A DNA stretch of 44,292 nucleotides from JBMOLK01 sp049325575. GTDB lineage: Bacteria; Bacillota; Clostridia; Acetivibrionales; Acetivibrionaceae. The notes below the pieces were generated by a model. The model had not been told where the DNA came from. It did no database searches and saw only the letters and a program-made list of their open reading frames with translations. The stretch covers positions 1 to 44,292 of the forward strand of contig JBMOLK010000270.1 of the NCBI GenBank assembly GCA_049325575.1, written 5' to 3'. Both the position numbers and the translations under genes were made by a program. Within the stretch, counting starts at the first letter, position 1; the number at the start of each line of letters is the position of its first letter. Positions 9,600 through 18,370 of this stretch are shown piece by piece.

Positions 9600-12500
9600 T
9601 TTACCACCCCTAGTTCACCATTCTTAAATATATACAGAATATATTCTGTCAACTTAACATAAGAGTTAACAAATTCCTTCATTTTATCTTTTCTTAGCCT
9701 TCTACCGTTGTACTCGAACGTACAACTTATCTCTCTTTGGTCTTGATCTACTACCAAGATAAAATCATATAGCTTTAGTAAATTCTCTTTTACTCCCAAA
9801 TAATTGGATCTGCAAAATAGCGGAACAACTGAGCTTTCATCCTTCTTTATTTTTGATCTCAATATATCATCAACAATATATGTATTCTCTTCATTTTTCT
9901 GATCCATTTTACTATGAACCAGTTTAAGTATACTGGGGATATCTCCAGCTCCTTCTAAGCTAATCTCAAGACTACAGGCACTTCCATTACCATTTAGTAT
10001 GGTATGCACGGCAATTTCACTCTTACCTGCTACTTTTGATATGAGACAAACATATAAAGATAATAATGTATGGCTGATATCCACACTGCAGTCTTCGCTC
10101 AGATTCCTTAACATTTGTGTCGTAGTTTCATTGAATTTAAATCGGAACAAAGAATTTTCAGAAGTCGCACTTCCATCATTAAAGTAATCTTCTGGCAGCA
10201 ATATTTGTTTTAGATTTATATCTTTCTTTAATCCAGAGCCCCTATTCTCAATAAATTCTGAAAGCTTGGAAATAGTCGTATAAGTGAACAGATCTGTCAC
10301 ACTTACCTTACCTTTATACAAGCTGTCAATTTGCGCATGCATTCTAACCAATAATAGCGAATTGCCACCGAGATCAAAAAAGTTATCATTTATGCCCACA
10401 CATTTTATCCCAAGAACACTCTCCCATATATTCACAAGATTTCTTTGAACATCATTTGTTGCTGCAACGTATTCTTCTTGTGTTATTATGTTCTCGTCAG
10501 TTTCAGGTAAGCTCTTTTTATCTACCTTGCCATTTGGAGTCAGCGGCAATTTGTCAAGTTTGACAAATACCGATGGAACCATATATGCAGGCAGATCTTT
10601 GGACAAACTTTCTTTAAGATCTGCTACTTGTAATTGCTCATCCGCAACAATATATGCATATAGGTACATATTACCGTTGGAACTTGTTTTAGTTATCACT
10701 ACAGCTTCCCTAACAAGTCTATTCTTAAGTATTTGCGCCTCTATCTCTCCAAGCTCAACTCTAAATCCCCTGATTTTCACCTGTGTATCTATTCTGTCAA
10801 GGAATTCTATGTTTCCATCAGTTAACCACCTTACAAGGTCTCCTGTCCTATACATTGTTTGTCCTTCTACAAAGGGATTTGGTACAAATTTTTCTGCTGT
10901 CATCTCTGACCTGTTTAAGTATCCTCTTGCAAGTCCATCCCCTGAAATACATAGTTCTCCAGCAACTCCCACAGGTTGGAGCTTATTGCTCTTATCAACT
11001 ATAAAAATCTGAGTATTTGAAATGGGTCTGCCTATAGGTATTGTTGATGCCCTTTCATCTATTTCATTTATAAAGTAATAGGTAGCAAACACAGTACTTT
11101 CCGTAGGCCCGTAAACATGAATCAGCTTTCCCGTACCCATGTAATCTAATGCCTTACGTACATGATTTACTGATACCCTTTCCCCTCCAAACAGCACCTT
11201 TTTAACCTTTTCAAAACACTCAATGTTTAAGTCGACCAATGTATTAAATAACGCCGTAGTTATAAAGAATATTGTTATGTTTTGATTCCTTATTAGATCT
11301 GCCAGTTTTCCCATATCGAGCATTGTTTCTTTATCTACCATAACAAGCATGGCTCCGTTAAGTAATGCTCCGAATATGTCAAAGGTCGAACCGTCAAAGG
11401 AATAATTTGATAGTTGCAGCAGAATATCTTCACTTGTAATATTTATGTAGTTTGTATTTTTTACAACTCTACTTACATTGTAATGAGAAATCAAATTTCC
11501 TTTAGGTGTTCCTGTAGATCCCGAAGTATACATCACATAAGCCAAATCAGATGACTTATTTATATTCTCCAGGTTTCCAACATCTTCGTTTGTTAAAATA
11601 TTGTCTGTTTCGTCAATTAAAATTGCCTCTACTGATGTCTCTTCAAGTATTTTAGAATACCTCTTGGCCATCGCTGACTTTGTAACTAGCAGGGAGATGC
11701 CTGAGTCTTTAATAATATTATCTATTCTTGCATCAGGGTAGTCCGGGTCTATAGGAAGATAAGCACCTCCAGCCTTAAGAACCGCTAATATACCTATTAT
11801 CATCTCTATAGAGCGTTCCATTATCATACCTACAAGAATATCCGGCTTTACTCCTTTATTTCTCAAATGTCGTGCAATCTGATTCGATTTATCATTTAAT
11901 TCTCTATAAGTAATCTTTCTGTCCCCAAGTTTTACAGCTATGTTTTCCGGTACTTTTTTTACCTGTTCTTCAAAGAGTTCCTGAAGAGTTTTTTCCTTAG
12001 GAAAGTCAGTTCTGGAATTATTAAATTCGTATAACAGTTCATGTTTCTCTTCTTCTGCCATCAAGTCTATGTCTGACAATTTGATCTCTGGCTTCTTAAC
12101 TACTATTTCAAGTATATTGATAAAATGACGTATTAACTTTGTTATAGTCTCCCTCTTAAATAAATTTGTGCTATATTCGAGACTAAAACTTAAATTGTCT
12201 TCTTTCTTTGTTGTATATAGTGTAATATCAAATTTTGATTTATCATTTTTGACTTCGTATCCACTAACTTTCGAGTTATTTATATAAACATCCGGAATAT
12301 TCATATTCTGTACTGTAAACATAACATCAAATATAGGATTTCTGCTTAAATCTCTACGTATCTGGAGCTTATCAACCAATTCTTCGAATTGATAATCTTG
12401 ATTGTCAAACGCCATTAAAGCATTTGTTTTAACCTCTTCCAGAAACCCTGTGAAGGTTTTATCCTTTTGAGGGTAATTTCTCATTGGAAGGCTATTTACA

Positions 12501-15316
12501 AACATACCCACCAAATTTCTTGCATCTTCATGATTCCTTCCAGCAATAGGTGAGCCAATTACTATATCCTCCTGACCAGTGTATCTGAACAATAGTGTGT
12601 TAAATGCCGCAAGCAAAATCATATATAGGGTTGACCCTGTAGTTTTTTCAAGATTACTGATCATACTTGTCAATTCATTTGACAAAGTGAATTCTTCAGT
12701 ATCTCCCTCAAAACTTTGAACAGCCGGTCTTATGTAATCTGTTGGCATATTTAGTACAGGAATCTCTCCAGAGAATCTATTAATCCAATACTCTTCCTGT
12801 CTTTTAAGTAATCCTGATTTTAAAGTGTTGTTCTGCCATTCAGCAAAATCCTTATACTGTACTCTCAGTTCTGGAAGCTTGTTTCCAGAGCATAACTCAC
12901 TAATTTCATTGAGTAAAATCCCTATGGTTGTACCATCGGAAATAATATGATGCATGTCCATAAGCAGCAGGTGCCTGCTATCAGGAAGCTTTACCATCTC
13001 AACCCTTAACAGTGGTGCTTTCTCTAAATTAAACGGTTTGACAAAATTACGGGCAATATCATCAATATTTGAAGCGTCGGATTCTGAATAATTAATTTTA
13101 AAATCTACATCATGATGAATATACTGAACAGGCTCTCCATCAACCAGCATAAAAGATGTTCTTAAAGCCTCGTGCCTTATTATCAATTTTTTATATAGCT
13201 CTTCAAATAGTTCCTTCTCGACTTCTCCTTCTATTGTCATTACAATAGGTATATTATAATTTGTATTATTTCCTTCTATGCTGTTTAGTAAAAACATTCT
13301 TTTTTGAGCTGATGATACTTTGTAGTAATCTCTTATATCTACTTGTGGTATAGGTGTATAAACACTCTTCTCTGAATTTTTTATATAGCCTGAAAGCCGA
13401 CTGATGGTAGGGTTTTCAAACAGATCTGTAATTGAAATATCAACGTTAAACTCTTTACTTATTTTTGACTGAAGTACAGCTGCTTTTAGCGAATGACCAC
13501 CTGATTCAAAGAAACTGTCCTCTACTCCTATTTCTTCAATACCCAAAACCTCTCGCCATATATTTAAAAGCTCTTTCTCTATATCATTTCTAGGCATAAG
13601 TAATTCTCTTGTATTAGAAGCACGCAAAAGCATTTCCATCTCATTTAACAAAGAATTAAACTCACCATTTTTATACATTTCACCCAAGCTATATCTTTTA
13701 ATCTTTCCACTTGTAGTTTTTGGTATCTGCTTAACAGGAATTACGCTTTTTATATCCAAACCTACTTTATTGTTTATATGGGCTTTTAATTTCGCTGCCA
13801 AAAGAACAAACTCTTCTAATTTCTTCTTAAAATAAACAAATAACAGGACTTCTTCCTTTTGCTCCTTTGGATTATATACACCACACGCCGCAACTTTACC
13901 AAGCTCAATGCCCTCCAGCTCTTCTGCAATTCTTTCTATGTCATGTGGATAATAGTTTTGGCCGTTTACAAAAATTATATCTTTCGCCCTACCAGTAACT
14001 ACTAACCTCCCTTTTCGCAAGAAACCCAAATCACCGGTATTTAGCCATCCGTCCTTAGTAATTAACTCTTCAGTTGCCTTTTGATTTTTATAATAGCCTT
14101 TTGTTACGTTTTTACCTTTTATTTGTATATAACCTACATTGTTTTCATCAAGTAAACGGTTTTCCTCATCACAGATTCTAACGCAACAGTCAGTCACTGG
14201 AAAACCTTCATCAACAAAAGTTATTGCATCTTTATTTTCAAGTGCTTCCCTAACGGACTCACCTATAACCAGTGAATTTCGTTCTAAGGTTACAACAGTT
14301 ATTTCCTCATTTACGGGTGGGAAAGTAACTGCCAAACTTGCCTCTGCTAATCCATAGACAGTAAACATACAAGTTTTTTTAAGCTTATATTCTGACATTA
14401 CATCCAAAAATTCTTTACATAACTCCGTAGAGATAGGTTCTGCACCATTAAATATTAATCGAATGCTTGATAGATCCCACTCTTTTGCAACATCCGGTTT
14501 TAAGAACGACAAGAAATATCTATACCCAAAATTGGGAGATGACGAAAGCGTTATCCTATGTTCATTGATTTTTTTAAACCATAAAATAGGGTGACGTATA
14601 AAAAGAGATGTAGGCATATTGTATTGATTTATACCAAAAACAAGTGGTGTTAGATGGCATCCAATTATACCCATATCATGGGTAAGCGGCATCCAGCTAA
14701 GTGACGAATCTGTAGGTAATAACTTGGCGCATTCTATTATTGCATTAATATTAGATAACAGATTTTCATGAGTGAGAATTACACCTTTGGGTTCTCCTGT
14801 TGAACCTGAAGAAAACTGAATGAATGCTATATCATCTAAAGCAGCTTCATGTATAGTCCCTTTTTGACCTGAACTTTTTAAATCTTCTACAAACAATGTA
14901 TTTCCTTTAATTTTCTGCATTATTTCCAAGCTAGTCTTTTGTGAATATGTTTCAAGATATGATACAACCTTTGTAGAAGTAATCAGATACGGATTATCCA
15001 TCATCTCCCATATTCTAAACAATTTAAGCTTATGCTCGTCATTGGTTCCAACGGTTAAAGGTACTGGTATTATACCTCCTAACAAACAAGCCCAAAAAAC
15101 GAGTATAAAATCTTCACTACTCTCAATTTGAAAAACTAATTCTTGACCTTTTTCTATACCTCTTGCCTGTAAATCATGTAAAATACTTAACGCCTTATCA
15201 TATAACTCTTTATATGATAAGAAATTCTCTTCCTTCTCTGAAGTAATAAATGTTATACCTGAATTCAGTTTACTACTGTAGACAAGTGCATCTACCAAAC
15301 TTTTGTGCTTATTCAA
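9596..15316 (-). CDS. Lipo-initiating NRPS: FAAL-PCP-C-A-PCP plus terminal C-lobe fragment
   Basis: A 1906-residue synthetase starting at TTG (15314-15316) behind AGGGGGGTAAAAAA. The N-terminal fatty acyl-AMP ligase domain is about 1-580, with SSGSTGEPKG near 169, WMPLTHDMGIIG and VNGQNYYPHDIE, as in FAALs that activate free fatty acids. A carrier follows (Ser609, GGHSL), then a condensation domain about 665-1090 (HHIISDG, His789/790, Asp794), suited to N-acylation of an amino acid. The adenylation domain is about 1095-1590 (YTSGSTGTPKG, YGPTEST, YRTGDL). Aligned by eye to GrsA, its pocket residues read D-G-F-F-L-G-V-V-F-K, close to the published Ile code. The second carrier is at Ser1653 (LGGNSL). 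The last 210 residues resemble only the C-terminal half of a condensation domain. No thioesterase is present, so the chain should pass to the KS of the hybrid synthase. Confidence 0.94.
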   Translation of the reverse strand: MNKHKSLVDALVYSSKLNSGITFITSEKEENFLSYKELYDKALSILHDLQARGIEKGQELVFQIESSEDFILVFWACLLGGIIPVPLTVGTNDEHKLKLFRIWEMMDNPYLITSTKVVSYLETYSQKTSLEIMQKIKGNTLFVEDLKSSGQKGTIHEAALDDIAFIQFSSGSTGEPKGVILTHENLLSNINAIIECAKLLPTDSSLSWMPLTHDMGIIGCHLTPLVFGINQYNMPTSLFIRHPILWFKKINEHRITLSSSPNFGYRYFLSFLKPDVAKEWDLSSIRLIFNGAEPISTELCKEFLDVMSEYKLKKTCMFTVYGLAEASLAVTFPPVNEEITVVTLERNSLVIGESVREALENKDAITFVDEGFPVTDCCVRICDEENRLLDENNVGYIQIKGKNVTKGYYKNQKATEELITKDGWLNTGDLGFLRKGRLVVTGRAKDIIFVNGQNYYPHDIERIAEELEGIELGKVAACGVYNPKEQKEEVLLFVYFKKKLEEFVLLAAKLKAHINNKVGLDIKSVIPVKQIPKTTSGKIKRYSLGEMYKNGEFNSLLNEMEMLLRASNTRELLMPRNDIEKELLNIWREVLGIEEIGVEDSFFESGGHSLKAAVLQSKISKEFNVDISITDLFENPTISRLSGYIKNSEKSVYTPIPQVDIRDYYKVSSAQKRMFLLNSIEGNNTNYNIPIVMTIEGEVEKELFEELYKKLIIRHEALRTSFMLVDGEPVQYIHHDVDFKINYSESDASNIDDIARNFVKPFNLEKAPLLRVEMVKLPDSRHLLLMDMHHIISDGTTIGILLNEISELCSGNKLPELRVQYKDFAEWQNNTLKSGLLKRQEEYWINRFSGEIPVLNMPTDYIRPAVQSFEGDTEEFTLSNELTSMISNLEKTTGSTLYMILLAAFNTLLFRYTGQEDIVIGSPIAGRNHEDARNLVGMFVNSLPMRNYPQKDKTFTGFLEEVKTNALMAFDNQDYQFEELVDKLQIRRDLSRNPIFDVMFTVQNMNIPDVYINNSKVSGYEVKNDKSKFDITLYTTKKEDNLSFSLEYSTNLFKRETITKLIRHFINILEIVVKKPEIKLSDIDLMAEEEKHELLYEFNNSRTDFPKEKTLQELFEEQVKKVPENIAVKLGDRKITYRELNDKSNQIARHLRNKGVKPDILVGMIMERSIEMIIGILAVLKAGGAYLPIDPDYPDARIDNIIKDSGISLLVTKSAMAKRYSKILEETSVEAILIDETDNILTNEDVGNLENINKSSDLAYVMYTSGSTGTPKGNLISHYNVSRVVKNTNYINITSEDILLQLSNYSFDGSTFDIFGALLNGAMLVMVDKETMLDMGKLADLIRNQNITIFFITTALFNTLVDLNIECFEKVKKVLFGGERVSVNHVRKALDYMGTGKLIHVYGPTESTVFATYYFINEIDERASTIPIGRPISNTQIFIVDKSNKLQPVGVAGELCISGDGLARGYLNRSEMTAEKFVPNPFVEGQTMYRTGDLVRWLTDGNIEFLDRIDTQVKIRGFRVELGEIEAQILKNRLVREAVVITKTSSNGNMYLYAYIVADEQLQVADLKESLSKDLPAYMVPSVFVKLDKLPLTPNGKVDKKSLPETDENIITQEEYVAATNDVQRNLVNIWESVLGIKCVGINDNFFDLGGNSLLLVRMHAQIDSLYKGKVSVTDLFTYTTISKLSEFIENRGSGLKKDINLKQILLPEDYFNDGSATSENSLFRFKFNETTTQMLRNLSEDCSVDISHTLLSLYVCLISKVAGKSEIAVHTILNGNGSACSLEISLEGAGDIPSILKLVHSKMDQKNEENTYIVDDILRSKIKKDESSVVPLFCRSNYLGVKENLLKLYDFILVVDQDQREISCTFEYNGRRLRKDKMKEFVNSYVKLTEYILYIFKNGELGVVK

Positions 15317-15495
15317 TTTTTTACCCCCCTAAAAATATTCAAATTAATTCCCCATCGCAAGAACGTGGAGAAATTTAACTTTATATATATTGTTGGAGAC
15401 ACAAAACGGTACATATTTTGCATCACCACATTATTACTCTTTTTTTATGTTTGCCTTAGCATTAGGGCTAGTTTGACAGCACAACAAAACAATCC

Positions 15496-16833
15496 TTAAT
15501 CTGAATCGATTAAAGATATACAAGATATCAATTCATTTTGAATTATATCTAGAAATTTCTCTACATCTTCCGTGCGTGTTGTAGGCTCATAATAACTAAC
15601 ACTTAATGTAATTACGTTATTATAAGTACTAAAAGAAAATATAAAACCTGGAGAATAAGCAGCAGGTGAAACTAAATATAAATCTTTAACATGATTATCA
15701 CCAAACTTGAACGGATATTCAGCCATCACTCCCAAGTTTGAGAATAGTGGAGAATTTTTTCCACTGTCAACTGCTGCCTTTGCTGCATTCTTCATAAACA
15801 TAGCTACATCACTGTAATTCATACCTCTCATTAGTTCCATTGCAGCAGCATTATGTATCCCCGGAGTATTAGATTTAAAGCTTTTCATTATTTCCGATAC
15901 CCTATCTAATGTAGATAAAAACGTTTCACCTTCTACTCTAGGCACCCTTGTATTAATTGCTCCAGATAGATTGCATATTGTTTCTGCCTTTTTACTTGGC
16001 AGGTAACGGCGCAAATCAACAGTTACTGTTACTTCCATAGGCTCTAATGGATTTGGCAAAATCATATCAAACAAAGCCCTGTAAAATGCTGTTAATAACA
16101 AATCATTAATTGTAGCGCTTTTTTCTCTGGCAAATGAGACCAATTCTTTAAACCGCTTGGCATCAAACCTACGTATTGCAAAATTCAATTCCTGGGGACT
16201 ACCCTTGTGATAGGGAAATGCCCAAGTTGGTCTTGAAGTCCCTAATTGAGGGTTCCAAACCTTTCTCAAATCTGTTATGCCAAGTTCCTTAAAAACATAG
16301 CCCGCATCCCTTTTCGCTTTAATATTTGGCTTCGGCCTATAATCCTTGTTATGACATAAGCTGCTATAAATATCAGAAAGCAGATATAAGTAATCTTTAG
16401 CGCCTCCCGCATCACTGCAGGAATGGTTTAATGTAATACAAAGAACATCACTTTCAGAACAACGCAATACTTTTACTTGAACTTGTCTATTCTCAAGTTT
16501 TGAATTCTCTTTAAGAAAATCATTTATTGATTTCTCTTTACTCTCTGCGTGCTGAAGTACGCACCAATTGACCTCATCTATATTTACAAGCCTTTTCCAA
16601 CTAGGATTCTGTGAATGTTCCTCAAAGCTACACCCTAAAACCGGTTCTGCATCAATTGACAGTCTTACAGCTCTAATGATGCAATCAATATCAAGTCTAT
16701 TTTCAAATTCTAATACCATTTTAATTTGCGTATCCGATGTATTATACCCTGCTATGTGGTTAGCCCAATCTTGACCGCTGGTTGGTATCTCCGATGGAAT
16801 ACCATTTAACTCTGCTTGAGTTTTAATGTCCAT
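15496..16833 (-). CDS. Stand-alone condensation-superfamily acyltransferase
   Basis: A 445-residue single-domain protein of the CoA/thioester-dependent acyltransferase superfamily (NRPS C domains, PapA, alcohol acetyltransferases; COG4908-like). The active-site signature reads LNHSCSDAGG with His137 and Asp141: the usual first His of HHxxxDG is Asn, and Ala follows the Asp. The catalytic His and structural Asp are kept, so it should be active. A conserved C-terminal half follows (VTVDLRRYLP near 265). The ATG is preceded by AAGGAGACGGAAA. It is the first gene of the biosynthetic operon, with about 180 bases before the NRPS start. The likely job is to acylate a hydroxyl or amine of the assembled molecule, or to condense two carrier-bound pieces off the assembly line. 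The exact substrate cannot be read from sequence. Confidence 0.85.
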   Translation of the reverse strand: MDIKTQAELNGIPSEIPTSGQDWANHIAGYNTSDTQIKMVLEFENRLDIDCIIRAVRLSIDAEPVLGCSFEEHSQNPSWKRLVNIDEVNWCVLQHAESKEKSINDFLKENSKLENRQVQVKVLRCSESDVLCITLNHSCSDAGGAKDYLYLLSDIYSSLCHNKDYRPKPNIKAKRDAGYVFKELGITDLRKVWNPQLGTSRPTWAFPYHKGSPQELNFAIRRFDAKRFKELVSFAREKSATINDLLLTAFYRALFDMILPNPLEPMEVTVTVDLRRYLPSKKAETICNLSGAINTRVPRVEGETFLSTLDRVSEIMKSFKSNTPGIHNAAAMELMRGMNYSDVAMFMKNAAKAAVDSGKNSPLFSNLGVMAEYPFKFGDNHVKDLYLVSPAAYSPGFIFSFSTYNNVITLSVSYYEPTTRTEDVEKFLDIIQNELISCISLIDSD

Positions 16834-16884
16834 TTTCCGTCTCCTTGGTTGAATAAATAAACTTCATACAACTAATGCGGTAAA

Positions 16885-16913
16885 ATAATATCATAAAATA
16901 TTACATAGTACAA
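16885..16913 (-). promoter_or_regulatory. Candidate sigma-A promoter of the biosynthetic operon
   Basis: On the minus strand TTGTAC (16913-16908) is followed after 17 bases by TATTAT (16890-16885), about 50 bases upstream of the acyltransferase start. The region is very AT-rich, so chance matches are likely. It is the best-spaced pair I see between the rpsI terminator and the first gene. The rest of the 16834-17110 gap is AT-rich with no further ORF or clear operator. Confidence 0.4.
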
Positions 16914-17110
16914 CATATTTCTAGCTTTTTCGACAAACGTATCTATATATTTCCTTCTAAACCCTTTATATGTAGTTTTATTTAAAATACTATTTTTACT
17001 TACATATTTTAATGTATATTCTATTCTAAGAACTGCATTCCTGTATTACCGTTTAACTACAACTCCGGAATTTTCCTCTTTTATCTCTTTTTTTAGGATT
17101 ATGTTTAGCA

Positions 17111-17148
17111 TAATAAAAGCGCCGAAGGTATTATACCCTCGACGCTTT
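17111..17148 (-). terminator. Rho-independent terminator of rplM-rpsI
   Basis: On the minus strand AAAGCGTCGAGGGTAT pairs with ATACCTTCGGCGCTTT and is followed by TTATTA. Two pairs are G-U on this strand and would be mismatches on the other, which fixes the direction. It lies about 60 bases after the rpsI stop and separates the ribosomal operon from the biosynthetic genes. Confidence 0.85.
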
Positions 17149-17208
17149 GATATCCTAACAAACACATTTTGCAGTTTCTGAAAAAAACTTTTGTAAACCG
17201 ATAAACAA

Positions 17209-17601
17209 TTATCTCTTTGAGAACTGTGGAGCTCTTCTTGCTTTCTTGAGACCGTATTTCTTTCTTTCCTTCATTCTTGGGTCCCTTGTGAGGAATCCGG
17301 CTTTCTTTAAAGCAGGTCTAAGTTCTTCGTCAGCCTTTAAAAGCGCTCTTGAAATACCGTGTCTTATAGCACCTGCCTGACCTGTAAAGCCTCCGCCTAT
17401 TACCTTGCAAAGCACATCAAACTTGCTTAATGTATCTGTAAGTAATAAAGGCTGTTTAACTATAACCTTTAGTGTTTCCAATCCAAAATACTCGTCAAGA
17501 CTTCTGTCATTTATAAGAACTTTTCCATCTCCTGGAACAAGTCTAACTCTCGCAACGGATTTTTTTCTTCTTCCGGTTCCGTAATACTGTACCTTTGCCA
17601 T
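17209..17601 (-). CDS. rpsI: Small ribosomal subunit protein uS9
   Basis: A 130-residue protein of full family length. It begins MAKVQYYGTGRRKKSVARV and ends in the basic tail GLKKARRAPQFSKR, whose last residues contact P-site tRNA in the ribosome. The motif GGGFTGQAGAIRHGISRAL is characteristic of S9. The ATG sits behind AAGGAGGAGTAAATTTTT. It lies 23 bases after rplM, the conserved bacterial rplM-rpsI pair, and is followed by a hairpin terminator. Confidence 0.99.
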   Translation of the reverse strand: MAKVQYYGTGRRKKSVARVRLVPGDGKVLINDRSLDEYFGLETLKVIVKQPLLLTDTLSKFDVLCKVIGGGFTGQAGAIRHGISRALLKADEELRPALKKAGFLTRDPRMKERKKYGLKKARRAPQFSKR

Positions 17602-17624
17602 AAAAATTTACTCCTCCTTCCCAA

Positions 17625-18059
17625 TTATATATTGATATCCAATTTTTCCGGTTGTTGAGCTTCATGCGGATGTTCTACGCCTTTATAAACCTTAAGCTTC
17701 TTAAACATTGCTCTTCCAAGACTGTTCTTTGGAAGCATGCCCTTAACAGCTATCTCTACTGCCTTTTCAGGCTTTTGTGCCATAAAGATCCTGTACTTGA
17801 TTTCCTTTAATCCTCCAGGATACAGTGAGTGATGCCTGTAAAGTTTTTGCTCCATTTTCTTACCTGTCAGAACAACCTTGTCTGCATTCAATACTATCAC
17901 ATGATCACCAGTATCAACATGTGGAGTAAAATCAGGTTTATGTTTCCCTCTTAAAATTTTGGCTACTTCACTTGCCAATCTTCCCAATGGCTTACCTTCG
18001 GCATCAACAATATACCATTTTCTTTTAACTTCATGGGCTTTTGCCATAAAAGTTTTCAT
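17625..18059 (-). CDS. rplM: Large ribosomal subunit protein uL13
   Basis: A 144-residue protein starting MKTFMAKAHEVKRKWYIVDA, with the L13 motifs GRLASEVAKILRGKHKPDF, YRHHSLYPGGLK and GMLPKNSLGR. L13 is an early-assembling 50S protein. The first ATG is chosen over the Met five codons in because AAGGAGG lies 11 bases before it, and the second would be too far away. It is first in the rplM-rpsI operon, with a strong promoter and a leader of about 90 bases. Confidence 0.99.
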   Translation of the reverse strand: MKTFMAKAHEVKRKWYIVDAEGKPLGRLASEVAKILRGKHKPDFTPHVDTGDHVIVLNADKVVLTGKKMEQKLYRHHSLYPGGLKEIKYRIFMAQKPEKAVEIAVKGMLPKNSLGRAMFKKLKVYKGVEHPHEAQQPEKLDINI

Positions 18060-18115
18060 GGAATTCCTAACCTCCTTGATCCAAATACTGTTTGTATTTA
18101 TAGAAATAAATTTTT

Positions 18116-18141
18116 TTTAGTTCAATTTAAAGTGAACCAAA
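18116..18141 (-). promoter_or_regulatory. Hairpin in the rplM leader
   Basis: In the rplM transcript TTTGGTTCA pairs with TGAACTAAA over an 8-base loop. One pair is G-U on this strand and a mismatch on the other. It is followed by an A-rich run, so it is not a terminator. Firmicute rplM leaders can carry autoregulatory structures (L13 leader), but I could not match this one to the family consensus by eye. The rest of 18060-18370 is AT-rich, holding the two divergent promoter regions and no ORF. Confidence 0.35.
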
Positions 18142-18157
18142 TTTTCGACACTTAAAC

Positions 18158-18187
18158 ATTGTAATACAGGTATATGTAGCGTGTCAA
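18158..18187 (-). promoter_or_regulatory. Sigma-A promoter of rplM-rpsI
   Basis: On the minus strand a perfect TTGACA (18187-18182), an 18-base spacer and TACAAT (18163-18158). It lies about 100 bases upstream of the rplM start, as expected for a strong ribosomal-protein promoter. Confidence 0.8.
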
Positions 18188-18370
18188 GTACATTTTATTA
18201 AAATTTTAATTTATCTTTCATTTTCTTTCTTTTTTGACCCAATATTGCTCTTTACTCTTGTATAATCCTCCGCCATTTCATTTTTTATGCATATACAATT
18301 ATACTTTATTTTGTACCGGATTAGCAGACAATGTTAAAAAACTGTCGTATCATTTATCAAAGTTAAGTTT

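Noticed and set aside
10488..11012. Plus-strand ORF of 174 codons
   Set aside because: It runs opposite the NRPS adenylation and carrier domains, whose motifs are intact, so it is a shadow ORF.
18234..18266. TTGACC with TATAAT as promoter for the ABC exporter operon
   Set aside because: The spacer is 21 bases, too long for a normal sigma-A promoter. The TATAAT alone is not enough in such AT-rich DNA.
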